Positions 36,601 through 49,442 of a DNA stretch of 64,000 nt are shown here, piece after piece. Under the pieces are notes generated by a model. The model saw only the letters and a list, made by a program, of their open reading frames with translations. It did no database searches and was not told where the DNA came from. Made by a program: the position numbers and the translations under genes. Every line of letters starts with the position of its first letter. Position 1 is the stretch's first letter. Where the stretch lies: NCBI GenBank assembly GCA_027186245.1, contig CP114481.1, forward strand, positions 21,917,501-21,981,500, in the 5' to 3' direction. This stretch comes from Coriaria nepalensis (Eukaryota > Streptophyta > Magnoliopsida > Cucurbitales > Coriariaceae).

Positions 36601-39600
36601 CGTCTCTTTTAGTCATTAAATCTTTCTGAATCACTTCGAATAAAATTCGGCCTTTAAACATGACTTTCGTGCATAACTTGCAGTTGATCTATTGAAGGCA
36701 ACAATGCATTTGTTTAGCCTTAAAGTCATGTCACTGAGTCTCTTCTAGTCATTAAATCATTCAAAATTAATTCGAACGATTCTATTGTCGCCCTTCAAAC
36801 ATTATTTTCTTACATAATTTGCAATTAATCTATTGAAGACAACAATGAATTATTTTACCATTAAAAACCACATGACTCAGTCTTTTCAATCATTAAATTG
36901 TTTGAAGGCGCTTCGAACCAATTCTATTTTTGAATTTAGAACACGACTTTCATGCATAACTTGCACTTGATCTATTGAAGGCAACTATTCATTTTTTTAG
37001 CCTTAAAGTCATATTATTGCGTCTCTTTTAGTCATTAAATCTTTCTGAATCACTTCGAATGAAATTCGGGCTTTAAACATGACTTTCGTGCATAACTTGG
37101 AGTTGATCTATTGAAGGCAACAATGCATTTGTTTAGCCTTAAAGTCATGTCACTGAGTCTCTTCTAGTCATTAAATCATTCAAAATTAATTCGAACGATT
37201 CTATTGTCGCCCTTCAAACATTATTTTCTTACATAACTTGCAATTAATCTATTGAAGACAACAATGAATTATTTTACCATTAAAAAGCACATGACTCAGT
37301 CTTTTCAATCATTAAATTGTTTGAAGGCACTTCGAACCAATTCTATTTTTGAATTTAGAACACGACTTTCATGCATAACTTGCACTTGATCTATTGAAGG
37401 CAACTATTCATTTTTTTAGCCTTAAAGTCATATTATTGCGTCTCTTTTAGTCATTAAATCTTTCTGAATCACTTCGAATGAAATTCGGCCTTTAAACATG
37501 ACTTTCGTGCATAACTTGCAGTTGATCTAGTGAAGGCAACAATGCATTTGTTTAGCCTTAAAGCCATGTCACTGAGTCTCTTCTAGTCATTAAATCATTC
37601 AAAATTAATTCGAACGAATTCTATTTTCGCCCTTCAAACATTATTTTCTTACATAACCTCCAATTAATCTACTGAAGACAACAATGCATTATTTTAGCTT
37701 TAAAAAGCATATCACTCAGTCTTTTCAATCATTAAATTGTTTGAAGGCACTTCGAACCAATTCTATTTTTGAATTTAGAACATGACTTTCATGCATAACT
37801 TGCACTTGATCTATTGAAGGCGACAATTCATTTTTTTAGCCTTAAAGTCATATTATTGCGTCTCTTTTAGTCATTAAATCTTTCTGAATCACTTCGAATA
37901 AAATTCGGCCTTTAAACATGACTTTCGTGCATAACTTGGAGTTGATCTATTGAAGGCAACAATGCATTTGTTTAGCCTTAAAGTAATGTCACTGAGTCAC
38001 TCTTAGTCATTAAATCATTCAAAATTAATTCGAACGAATTCTATTTTCGCCCTTCAAACATTATTTTCTTACATAACTTGCAATTAATCTACTGAAGACA
38101 ACAATGCATTATTTTAGCATTAAAAAGCACATCACTCAGTCTTTTCAATCATTAAATTGTTTGAAGGCACTTCGAACCAATTCTATTTTTGAATTTAGAA
38201 CACGACTTTCGTGCCTAACTTGCACTTGATCTATTGAAGGCAACTATTCATTTTTTTAGCCTTAAAGTCATATTATTGCGTCTCTTTTAGTCATTAAATC
38301 TTTCTGAATCACTTCGAATAAAATTCGGCCTTTAAACATGACTTTCGTGCATAACTTGCAGTTGATCTATTGAAGGCAACAATGCATTTGTTTAGCCTTA
38401 AAGTCATGTCACTGAGTCTCTTCTAGTAATTAAATCATTCAAAATTAATTCGAACGAATTCTATTTTCGCCCTTCAAACATTATTTTCTTACATAACTTG
38501 CAATTAATCTATTGAAGACAACAATGAATTATTTTACCATTAAAAACCACATGACTCAGTCTTTTCAATCATTAAATTGTTTGAAGGCACTTCGAACCAA
38601 TTCTATTTTTGAATTTAGAACACGACTTTCATGCATAACTTGCACTTGATCTATTGAAGGCAACTATTCATTTTTTTAGCCTTAAAGTCATATTATTGCG
38701 TCTCTTTTAGTCATTAAATCTTTCTGAATCACTTCGAATGAAATTCGGGCTTTAAACATGACTTTCGTGCATAACTTGGAGTTGATCTATTGAAGGCAAC
38801 AATGCATTTGTTTAGCCTTAAAGTCATGTCACTGAGTCTCTTCTAGTCATTAAATCATTCAAAATTAATTCGAACGAATTCTATTTTCGCCCTTCAAACA
38901 TTATTTTCTTACATAACTTGCAATTAATCTATTGAAGACAACAATGAATTATTTTACCATTAAAAAGCACATGACTCAGTCTTTTCAATCATTAAATTGT
39001 TTGAAGGCACTTCGAACCAATTCTATTTTTGAATTTAGAACACGACTTTCATGCATAACTTGCACTTGATCTATTGAAGGCAACTATTCATTTTTTTAGC
39101 CTTAAAGTCATATTATTGCGTCTCTTTTAGTCATTAAATCTTTCTGAATCACTTCGAATGAAATTCGGCCTTTAAACATGACTTTCGTGCATAACTTGCA
39201 GTTGATCTAGTGAAGGCAACAATGCATTTGTTTAGCCTTAAAGCCATGTCACTGAGTCTCTTCTAGTCATTAAATCATTCAAAATTAATTCGAACGAATT
39301 CTATTTTCGCCCTTCAAACATTATTTTCTTACATAACCTCCAATTAATCTACTGAAGACAACAATGCATTATTTTAGCTTTAAAAAGCATATCACTCAGT
39401 CTTTTCAATCATTAAATTGTTTGAAGGCACTTCGAACCAATTCTATTTTTGAATTTAGAACATGACTTTCATGCATAACTTGCACTTGATCTATTGAAGG
39501 CGACAATTCATTTTTTTAGCCTTAAAGTCATATTATTGCGTCTCTTTTAGTCATTAAATCTTTCTGAATCACTTCGAATAAAATTCGGCCTTTAAACATG

Positions 39601-40328
39601 ACTTTCGTGCATAACTTGGAGTTGATCTATTGAAGGCAACAATGCATTTGTTTAGCCTTAAAGTAATGTCACTGAGTCACTCTTAGTCATTAAATCATTC
39701 AAAATTAATTCGAACGAATTCTATTTTCGCCCTTCAAACATTATTTTCTTACATAACTTGCAATTAATCTACTGAAGACAACAATGCATTATTTTAGCAT
39801 TAAAAAGCACATCACTCAGTCTTTTCAATCATTAAATTGTTTGAAGGCACTTCGAACCAATTCTATTTTTGAATTTAGAACACGACTTTCGTGCATAACT
39901 TGCACTTGATCTATTGAAGGCAACTAGTCATTTTTTTAGCCTTAAAGTCATATTATTGCGTCTCTTTTAGTCATTAAATCTTTCTGAATCACTTCGAATA
40001 AAATTCGGCCTTTAAACATGACTTTCGTGCATAACTTGCAGTTGATCTATTGAAGGCAACAATGCATTTGTTTAGCCTTAAAGTCATGTCACTGAGTCTC
40101 TTCTAGTCATTAAATCATTCAAAATTAATTCGAACGATTCTATTGTCGCCCTTCAAACATTATTTTCTTACATAATTTGCAATTAATCTATTGAAGACAA
40201 CAATGAATTATTTTACCATTAAAAAGCACATGACTCAGTCTTTTCAATCATTAAATTGTTTGAAGGCACTTCGAACCAATTCTATTTTTGAATTTAGAAC
40301 ACGACTTTCATGCATAACTTGCACTTGA
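33612..40328 (+). repeat. Domain 5: four copies of a 1.68-kb four-unit cassette
   Basis: Units start at 33612, 34032, 34452, 34872, 35292, 35712, 36132, 36552, 36971, 37390, 37810, 38230, 38650, 39070, 39490 and 39910. The cassette is: unit 1 with cgggctttaaac and ggagttga; unit 2 with ctagtgaagg, aaagccatg, aacctccaatt and agctttaaaaag; unit 3 with ggcgacaatt, gaataaaattcgg and gtcactcttag; unit 4 with gaataaaattcgg and cagttga. Cassette starts are 33612, 35292, 36971 and 38650. Marker alternation (tttcgtgcctaac with tagtaatt in unit 4 at 34872 and 38230; caactagtcat with aacgattctattgtcg at 36552 and 39910) shows an eight-unit register of about 3.36 kb on top. Confidence 0.9.
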
Positions 40329-40748
40329 TCTATTGCAGGCAACTATTCATTTTTTTAGCCTGAAAGTTATATTATTGCGTCTCTTTTAGTCATTAAATCT
40401 TTCTGAATCACTTCGAATGAAATTCGGCCTTTAAACATGACTTTCATGCATAACCTGCAGTTGATCTATTGAAGGCAAAAATGCATTTGTTTAGCCTTAA
40501 AGTCATGTCACTGAGTATCTTCTAGTCATTAAATCATTCAAAATTAATTCGAACGAATTCTATTTTCGCCCTTCAAACATTATTTTCTTACATAACTTCC
40601 AATTAATCTACTCAAGACAACAATGCATTATTTTAGCATTAAAAAGCATACCACTCAGTCTTTTCAGTCATTAAATTGTTTGAAGGCACTTCGAACCAAT
40701 TCTATTTTTGAATTTAGAACACGACTTTCATGCATAACTTGCACTTGA
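40329..40748 (+). repeat. Single unit with gcaggcaac and gcaaaaatgc markers
   Basis: This unit separates domains 5 and 6. Its B (from 40465) has gaaggcaaaaatgc and gagtatcttctag; its C has actcaagac, cataccactc and ttttcagtcatt. The same B-C pair returns without its A monomer at 52381-52664, so this unit shows what the dimer looked like before A was lost. Confidence 0.85.
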
Positions 40749-42848
40749 TCTATTGAAGGCAACTATTCATTTTTTTAGCCTTAAAGTCATATTATTGCGT
40801 CTCTTTTAGTCATTAAATCTTTCTGAATCACTTCGAATGAAATTCGGCCTTTAGACATGACTTTCGTGCATAACTTGCACTTGATCTATTGAAGGCAACA
40901 ATGCATTTGTTTAGCCTTAAAGCCATGTCACTGAGTCTCTTCTAGTCATTAAATCATTCAAAATGAATTCGAACGAATTCTATTTTCGCCCTTCAAACAT
41001 TATTTTCTTACATAACTTGCAATTAATCTACCGAAGACAACAATGCATTATTTTAGCATTAAAAAGCATATCACTCGGTCTTTTCAATCAATAAATTGTT
41101 TGAAGGCACTTCAAACCAATTCTATTTTTGAATTTAGAACACGACTTTCATGCATAACTTGCACTTGATCAATTGAAGGCAACTATTCATTTTTTTAGCC
41201 TTAAAGTCATATTATTGCGTGTCTTTTAGTCATTAAATCTTTCTGAATCACTTCGAATGAAATTCGGTCTTTAAACATGACTTTCGTGCATAACTTGCAG
41301 TTGATCTATTGAAAGCAAAAATGCATTTGTTTAGCCTTAAAGTCATGTCACTGAGTCTCTTCTAGTCATTAAATCATTCAAAATTAATTCGAACGAATTC
41401 TATTTTCGCCCTTCAAACATTATTTTCTTACATAACTTCCAATTAATCTACTGAAGACAACAATGCATTATTTTAGCATTAAAAAGCATATCACACAGTC
41501 TTTTCAATCATTAAATTGTTTGAAGGCACTTCGAACCAATTCTATTTTTGAATTTGGAACACGACTTTCATGCATAACTTGCACTTGATCTATTGAAGGC
41601 AACTATTCCTTTTTTTAGCCTTAAAGTCATATTATTGCGTCTCTTTTAGTCATTAAATATTTCTGAATAACTTCGAACGAAATCCAGCCTTTAAACATGA
41701 CTTTCGTGCATAACTTGCAGTTGATCTATTGAAGGCAACAATGCATTTGTTTAGCGTTAAAGTCATGTCACTGAGTCTCTTCTAGTAATTAAATCATTCA
41801 AAATTAATTCGAACGAATTCTATTTTCGCCCTTCAAACATTATTTTCTTACATAACTTGCAATTAATCTATTGAAGACAACAATGAATTATTTTACCATT
41901 AAAAACCACATGACTCAGTCTTTTCAATCATTAAATTGTTTGAAGGCGCTTCGAACCAATTCTATTTTTGAATTTAGAACACGACTTTCATGCATAACTT
42001 GCACTTGATCTATTGAAGGCAACTATTCATTTTTTTAGCCTTAAAGTCATATTATTGCGTCTCTTTTAGTCATTAAATCTTTCTGAATCACTTCGAATGA
42101 AATTCGGGCTTTAAACATGACTTTCGTGCATAACTTGGAGTTGATCTATTGAAGGCAACAATGCATTTTTTTAGCCTTAAAGTGATGTCACTGAGTCTCT
42201 TCTAGTCATTAAATCATTCAAAATTAATTCGAACGAATTCTATTTTCGCCCTTCAAACATTATTTTCTTACATAACTTGCAATTAATCTATTGAAAACAA
42301 CAATGAATTATTTTACCATTAAAAAGCACATGACTCAGTCTTTTCAATCATTAAATTGTTTGAAGGCACTTCGAACCAATTCTATTTTTGAATTTAGAAC
42401 ACGACTTTCATGCATAACTTGCACTTGATCTATTGAAGGCAACTATTCATTTTTTTAGCCTTAAAGTCATATTATTGCGTCTCTTTTAGTCATTAAATCT
42501 TTCTGAATCACTTCGAATGAAATTCGGCCTTTAAACATGACTTTCGTGCATAACTTGCAGTTGATCTATTGAAGGCAACAATGCATTTGTTTAGCCTTAA
42601 AGCCATGTCACTGAGTCTCTTCTAGTAATTAAATCATTCAAAATGAATTCGAACGAATTCTATTTTCGCCCTTCAAACATTATTTTCTTACATAACTTGC
42701 AATTAATCTATTGAAGACAACAATGAATTATTTTACCATTAAAAACCACATGACTCAGTCTTTTCAATCATTAAATTGTTTGAAGGCACTTCGAACCAAT
42801 TCTATTTTTGAATTTAGAACAGGACTTTCATGCATAACTTGCAGTTGA

Positions 42849-43132
42849 TCTATTGAAGGCAACAATGCATTTGTTTAGCCTTAAAGCCATGTCACTGAGT
42901 CTCTTCTAGTCATTAAATCATTCAAAATGAATTCGAACGAATTCTATTTTCGCCCTTCAAACATTATTTTCTTACATAACTTGCAATTAATCTACTGAAG
43001 ACAACAATGCATTATTTTAGCATTAAAAAGCATATCACTCAGTCTTTTCAATCATTAAATTGTTTGAAGGCACTTCGAACCAATTCTATTTTTGAATTTA
43101 GAACACGACTTTCATGCATAACTTGCACTTGA
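42849..43132 (+). repeat. A-less B-C dimer 1 (284 bp)
   Basis: Monomer C of the previous unit is followed directly by B. The C tail is C-like up to 42830 (catgcata) and A-like from 42844 (gcagttga), so the exchange that removed 136 bp lies in the shared 13-base stretch 42831-42843. The B here carries aaagccatg and aaatgaattc. Confidence 0.93.
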
Positions 43133-43551
43133 TCAATTGAAGGCAACTATTCATTTTTTTAGCCTTAATTCATATTATTGGGTCTCTTTTAGTCATTAAA
43201 TCTTTCTAAATCACTTCGAACGAAATTCAGCCTTTAAACATGACTTTCGTGCATAACTTGCAGTTGATCTATTGAAGGCAACAATGCATTTGTTTAGCGT
43301 TAAAGTCATGTCACTGAGTCTCTTCTAGTAATTAAATCATTCAAAATTAATTCGAACGAATTCTATTTTCGCCCTTCAAACATTATTTTCTTACATAACT
43401 TGCAATTAATCTATTGAAGACAACAATGAATTATTTTACCATTAAAAACCACATGACTCAGTCTTTTCAATCATTAAATTGTTTGAAGGCACTTCGAACC
43501 AATTCTATTTTTGAATTTAGAACAGGACTTTCATGCATAACTTGCAGTTGA

Positions 43552-43835
43552 TCTATTGAAGGCAACAATGCATTTGTTTAGCCTTAAAGCCATGTCACTG
43601 AGTCTCTTCTAGTCATTAAATCATTCAAAATGAATTCGAACGAATTCTATTTTCGCCCTTCAAACATTATTTTCTTACATAACTTGCAATTAATCTACTG
43701 AAGACAACAATGCATTATTTTAGCATTAAAAAGCATATCACTCAGTCTTTTCAATCATTAAATTGTTTGAAGGCACTTCGAACCAATTCTATTTTTGAAT
43801 TTGGAACACGACTTTCATGCATAACTTGCACTTGA
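43552..43835 (+). repeat. A-less B-C dimer 2 (284 bp)
   Basis: Same structure as the dimer at 42849, one 419-bp unit downstream. The junction is also catgcata followed by gcagttga and the preceding C has the gaacagg marker, so both dimers probably descend from one deletion that was later copied. Confidence 0.92.
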
Positions 43836-46800
43836 TCTATTGAAGCCAACTATTCATTTTTTTAGCCTTAAAGTCATATTATTGCGTCTCTTTTAGTCAT
43901 TAAATCTTTCTAAATCACTTCGAACGAAATTCAGCCTTTAAACATGACTTTCGTGCATAACTTGCAGTTGATCTATTGAAGGCAACAATGCATTTGTTTA
44001 GCCTTAAAGTCATGTCACTGAGTCTCTTCTAGTAATTAAATCATTCAAAATGAATTCGAACGAATTCTATTTTCGCCCTTTAAACATTATTTTCTTACAT
44101 AACTTCCAATTAATCTACTGAAGACAACAATGCATTATTTTAGCATTAAAAAGCATATCACTCAGTCTTTTCAATCATTAAATTGTTTGAAGGCACTTCG
44201 AACCAATTCTATTTTTGAATTTGGAACACGACTTTCATGCATAACTTGCACTTGATCTATTGAAGGCAACTATTCATTTTTTTAGCCTTAAAGTCATATT
44301 ATTGCGTCTCTTTTAGTCATTAAATCTTTCTGAATCACTTCGAATGAAATTCGGCCTTTAAACACGACTTTTGTGCATAACCTGCAGTTGATCTATTGAA
44401 GGCAACAATGCATTTGTTTAGCCTTAAAGTCATGTCACTGAGTCTGTTCTTGTCATTAAATCATTCAAAATTAATTCGAACGAATTCTATTTTCGCCCTA
44501 CAAACATTATTTTCTTACATAAGTTGCAATTAATCTATTGAAGACAACAATGAATTATTTTACCATTAAAAAGCACATGACTCAGTCTTTTCAGTCATTA
44601 AATTATTTGAAGGCACTTCGAACCAATTCTATTTTTGAATTTAGAACACGACTTTCATGCATAACTTGCACTTGATCTATTGAAGGCAACTATTCATTTT
44701 TTTAGCCTTAAAGTCATATTATTGCGTCTCTTTTAGTCATTAAATCTTTCTGAATCACTTCGAATGAAATTCGGCCTTTAGACATGACTTTCGTGCATAA
44801 CTTGCAGTTGATCTATTGAAGGCAACAATGCATTTGTTTAGCCTTAAAGCCATGTCACTGAGTCTCTTCTAGTCATTAAATCATTCAAAATGAATTCGAA
44901 CGAATTCTATTTTCGCCCTTCAAACATTATTTTCTTACATAACTTGCAATTAATCTACTGAAGACAACAAAGCATTATTTTAGCATTAAAAAGCATATCA
45001 CTCAGTCTTTTCAATCAATAAATTGTTTGAAGGCACTTCAAACCAATTCTATTTTTGAATTTAGAACACGACTTTCATGCATAACTTGCACTTGATCAAT
45101 TGAAGGCAACTATTCATTTTTTTAGCCTTAAAGTCATATTATTGCGTGTCTTTTAGTCATTAAATCTTTCTGAATCACTTCGAATGAAATTCGGTCTTTA
45201 AACATGACTTTCGTGCATAACTTGCAGTTGATCTATTGAAAGCAAAAATGCATTTGTTTAGCCTTAAAGTCATGTCACTGAGTCTCTTCTAGTCATTAAA
45301 TCATTCAAAATTAATTCGAACGAATTCTATTTTCGCCCTTCAAACATTATTTTCTTACATAACTTCCAATTAATCTACTGAAGACAACAATGCATTATTT
45401 TAGCATTAAAAAGCATATCACACAGTCTTTTCAATCATTAAATTGTTTGAAGGCACTTCGAACCAATTCTATTTTTGAATTTGGAACACGACTTTCATGC
45501 ATAACTTGCACTTGATCTATTGAAGGCAACTATTCCTTTTTTTAGCCTTAAAGTCATATTATTGCGTCTCTTTTAGTCATTAAATATTTCTGAATAACTT
45601 CGAACGAAATTCAGCCTTTAAACATGACTTTCGTGCATAACTTGCAGTTGATCTATTGAAGGCAACAATGCATTTGTTTAGCGTTAAAGTCATGTCACTG
45701 AGTCTCTTCTAGTAATTAAATCATTCAAAATTAATTCGAACGAATTCTATTTTCGCCCTTCAAACATTATTTTCTTACATAACTTGCAATTAATCTATTG
45801 AAGACAACAATGAATTATTTTACCATTAAAAACCACATGACTCAGTCTTTTCAATCATTAAATTGTTTGAAGGCACTTCGAACCAATTCTATTTTTGAAT
45901 TTAGAACAGGACTTTCATGCATAACTTGCACTTGATCTATTGAAGGCAACTATTCATTTTTTTAGCCTTAAAGTCATATTATTGCGTCTCTTTTAGTCAT
46001 TAAATCTTTCTGAATCACTTCGAATGAAATTCGGGCTTTAAACATGACTTTCGTGCATAACTTGGAGTTGATCTATAGAAGGCAACAATGCATTTGTTTA
46101 GCCTTAAAGTCATGTCACTGAGTCACTCTTAGTCATTAAATCATTCAAAATTAATTCGAACGAATTCTATTTTCGCCCTTCAAACATTATTTTCTTACAT
46201 AACTTGCAATTAATCTATTGAAGACAACAATGAATTATTTTACCATTAAAAACCACATGACTCAGTCTTTTCAATCATTAAATTGTTTGAAGGCACTTCG
46301 AACCAATTCTATTTTTGAATTTAGAACAGGACTTTCATGCATAACTTGCACTTGATCTATTGAAGGCAACTATTCATTTTTTTAGCCTTAAAGTCATATT
46401 ATTGCGTCTCTTTTAGTCATTAAATCTTTCTGAATCACTTCGAATGAAATTCGGCCTTTAGACATGACTTTCGTGCATAACTTGCACTTGATCTATTGAA
46501 GGCAACAATGCATTTGTTTAGCCTTAAAGCCATGTCACTGAGTCTCTTCTAGTCATTAAATCATTCAAAATGAATTCGAACGAATTCTATTTTCGCCCTT
46601 CAAACATTATTTTCTTACATAACTTGCAATTAATCTACTGAAGACAACAATGCATTATTTTAGCATTAAAAAGCATATCACTCAGTCTTTTCAATCAATA
46701 AATTGTTTGAAGACACTTCAAACCAATTCTATTTTTGAATTTAGAACACGACTTTCATGCATAACTTGCACTTGATCAATTGAAGGCAACTATTCATTTT

Positions 46801-48455
46801 TTTAGCCTTAAAGTCATATTATTGCGTGTCTTTTAGTCATTAAATCTTTCTGAATCACTTCGAATGAAATTCGGTCTTTAAACATGACTTTCGTGCATAA
46901 CTTGCAGTTGATCTATTGAAAGCAAAAATGCATTTGTTTAGCCTTAAAGTCATGTCACTGAGTCTCTTCTAGTCATTAAATCATTCAAAATTAATTCGAA
47001 CGAATTCTATTTTCGCCCTTCAAACATTATTTTCTTACATAACTTCCAATTAATCTACTGAAGACAACAATGCATTATTTTAGCATTAAAAAGCATATCA
47101 CACAGTCTTTTCAATCATTAAATTGTTTGAAGGCACTTCGAACCAATTCTATTTTTGAATTTGGAACACGACTTTCATGCATAACTTGCACTTGATCTAT
47201 TGAAGGCAACTATTCCTTTTTTTAGCCTTAAAGTCATATTATTGCGTCTCTTTTAGTCATTAAATATTTCTGAATAACTTCGAACGAAATCCAGCCTTTA
47301 AACATGACTTTCGTGCATAACTTGCAGTTGATCTATTGAAGGCAACAATGCATTTGTTTAGCGTTAAAGTCATGTCACTGAGTCTCTTCTAGTAATTAAA
47401 TCATTCAAAATTAATTCGAACGAATTCTATTTTCGCCCTTCAAACATTATTTTCTTACATAACTTGCAATTAATCTATTGAAGACAACAATGAATTATTT
47501 TACCATTAAAAACCACATGACTCAGTCTTTTCAATCATTAAATTGTTTGAAGGCGCTTCGAACCAATTCTATTTTTGAATTTAGAACACGACTTTCATGC
47601 ATAACTTGCACTTGATCTATTGAAGGCAACTATTCATTTTTTTAGCCTTAAAGTCATATTATTGCGTCTCTTTTAGTCATTAAATCTTTCTGAATCACTT
47701 CGAATGAAATTCGGGCTTTAAACATGACTTTCGTGCATAACTTGGAGTTGATCTATTGAAGGCAACAATGCATTTTTTTAGCCTTAAAGTGATGTCACTG
47801 AGTCTCTTCTAGTCATTAAATCATTCAACATTAATTCGAACGAATTCTATTTTCGCCCTTCAAACATTATTTTCTTACATAACTTGCAATTAATCTATTG
47901 AAAACAACAATGAATTATTTTACCATTAAAAAGCACATGACTCAGTCTTTTCAATCATTAAATTGTTTGAAGGCACTTCGAACCAATTCTATTTTTGAAT
48001 TTAGAACACGACTTTCATGCATAACTTGCACTTGATCTATTGAAGGCAACTATTCATTTTTTTAGCCTTAAAGTCATATTATTGCGTCTCTTTTAGTCAT
48101 TAAATCTTTCTGAATCACTTCGAATGAAATTCGGCCTTTAAACATGACTTTCGTGCATAACTTGCAGTTGATCTATTGAAGGCAACAATGCATTTGTTTA
48201 GCCTTAAAGCCATGTCACTGAGTCTCTTCTAGTAATTAAATCATTCAAAATGAATTCGAACGAATTCTATTTTCGCCCTTCAAACATTATTTTCTTACAT
48301 AACTTGCAATTAATCTATTGAAGACAACAATGAATTATTTTACCATTAAAAACCACATGACTCAGTCTTTTCAATCATTAAATTGTTTGAAGGCACTTCG
48401 AACCAATTCTATTTTTGAATTTAGAACAGGACTTTCATGCATAACTTGCAGTTGA

Positions 48456-48739
48456 TCTATTGAAGGCAACAATGCATTTGTTTAGCCTTAAAGCCATGTC
48501 ACTGAGTCTCTTCTAGTCATTAAATCATTCAAAATGAATTCGAACGAATTCTATTTTCGCCCTTCAAACATTATTTTCTTACATAACTTGCAATTAATCT
48601 ACTGAAGACAACAATGCATTATTTTAGCATTAAAAAGCATATCACTCAGTCTTTTCAATCATTAAATTGTTTGAAGGCACTTCGAACCAATTCTATTTTT
48701 GAATTTAGAACACGACTTTCATGCATAACTTGCACTTGA
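48456..48739 (+). repeat. A-less B-C dimer 3 (284 bp)
   Basis: Copy of the dimer at 42849 in the second 5607-bp super-repeat, with the same C/A hybrid junction (gaacagg, catgcata, cagttga). Confidence 0.92.
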
Positions 48740-49158
48740 TCAATTGAAGGCAACTATTCATTTTTTTAGCCTTAATTCATATTATTGGGTCTCTTTTAGT
48801 CATTAAATCTTTCTAAATCACTTCGAACGAAATTCAGCCTTTAAACATGACTTTCGTGCATAACTTGCAGTTGATCTATTGAAGGCAACAATGCATTTGT
48901 TTAGCGTTAAAGTCATGTCACTGAGTCTCTTCTAGTAATTAAATCATTCAAAATTAATTCGAACGAATTCTATTTTCGCCCTTCAAACATTATTTTCTTA
49001 CATAACTTGCAATTAATCTATTGAAGACAACAATGAATTATTTTACCATTAAAAACCACATGACTCAGTCTTTTCAATCATTAAATTGTTTGAAGGCACT
49101 TCGAACCAATTCTATTTTTGAATTTAGAACAGGACTTTCATGCATAACTTGCAGTTGA

Positions 49159-49442
49159 TCTATTGAAGGCAACAATGCATTTGTTTAGCCTTAAAGCCAT
49201 GTCACTGAGTCTCTTCTAGTCATTAAATCATTCAAAATGAATTCGAACGAATTCTATTTTCGCCCTTCAAACATTATTTTCTTACATAACTTGCAATTAA
49301 TCTACTGAAGACAACAATGCATTATTTTAGCATTAAAAAGCATATCACTCAGTCTTTTCAATCATTAAATTGTTTGAAGGCACTTCGAACCAATTCTATT
49401 TTTGAATTTGGAACACGACTTTCATGCATAACTTGCACTTGA
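49159..49442 (+). repeat. A-less B-C dimer 4 (284 bp)
   Basis: Copy of the dimer at 43552 in the second super-repeat, again 419 bp after the end of the previous dimer, with the same junction. Confidence 0.92.

Larger units (their letters stand above)
40749..46355 (+). repeat. Domain 6: 5607-bp super-repeat, copy 1
   Basis: Fourteen units start at 40749, 41169, 41589, 42009, 42429, 42849 (B-C), 43133, 43552 (B-C), 43836, 44256, 44676, 45096, 45516 and 45936. The block is repeated from 46356 at an offset of 5607 bp, including both A-less dimers and the agccttaattcat variant that follows the first of them. Inside it, the cassette ttagacatgac / cggtctttaaac / tattccttttttt (units 40749-41589) recurs at 44676-45516. 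The last unit, 45936 (cgggc, ctatagaagg, gtcactctt), does not match the end of copy 2. Confidence 0.92.

Noticed and set aside
42849..43132. Separate dimeric satellite family
   Set aside because: The 284-bp unit is made of ordinary B and C monomers with a hybrid C/A end, so it is a deletion product of the trimer.
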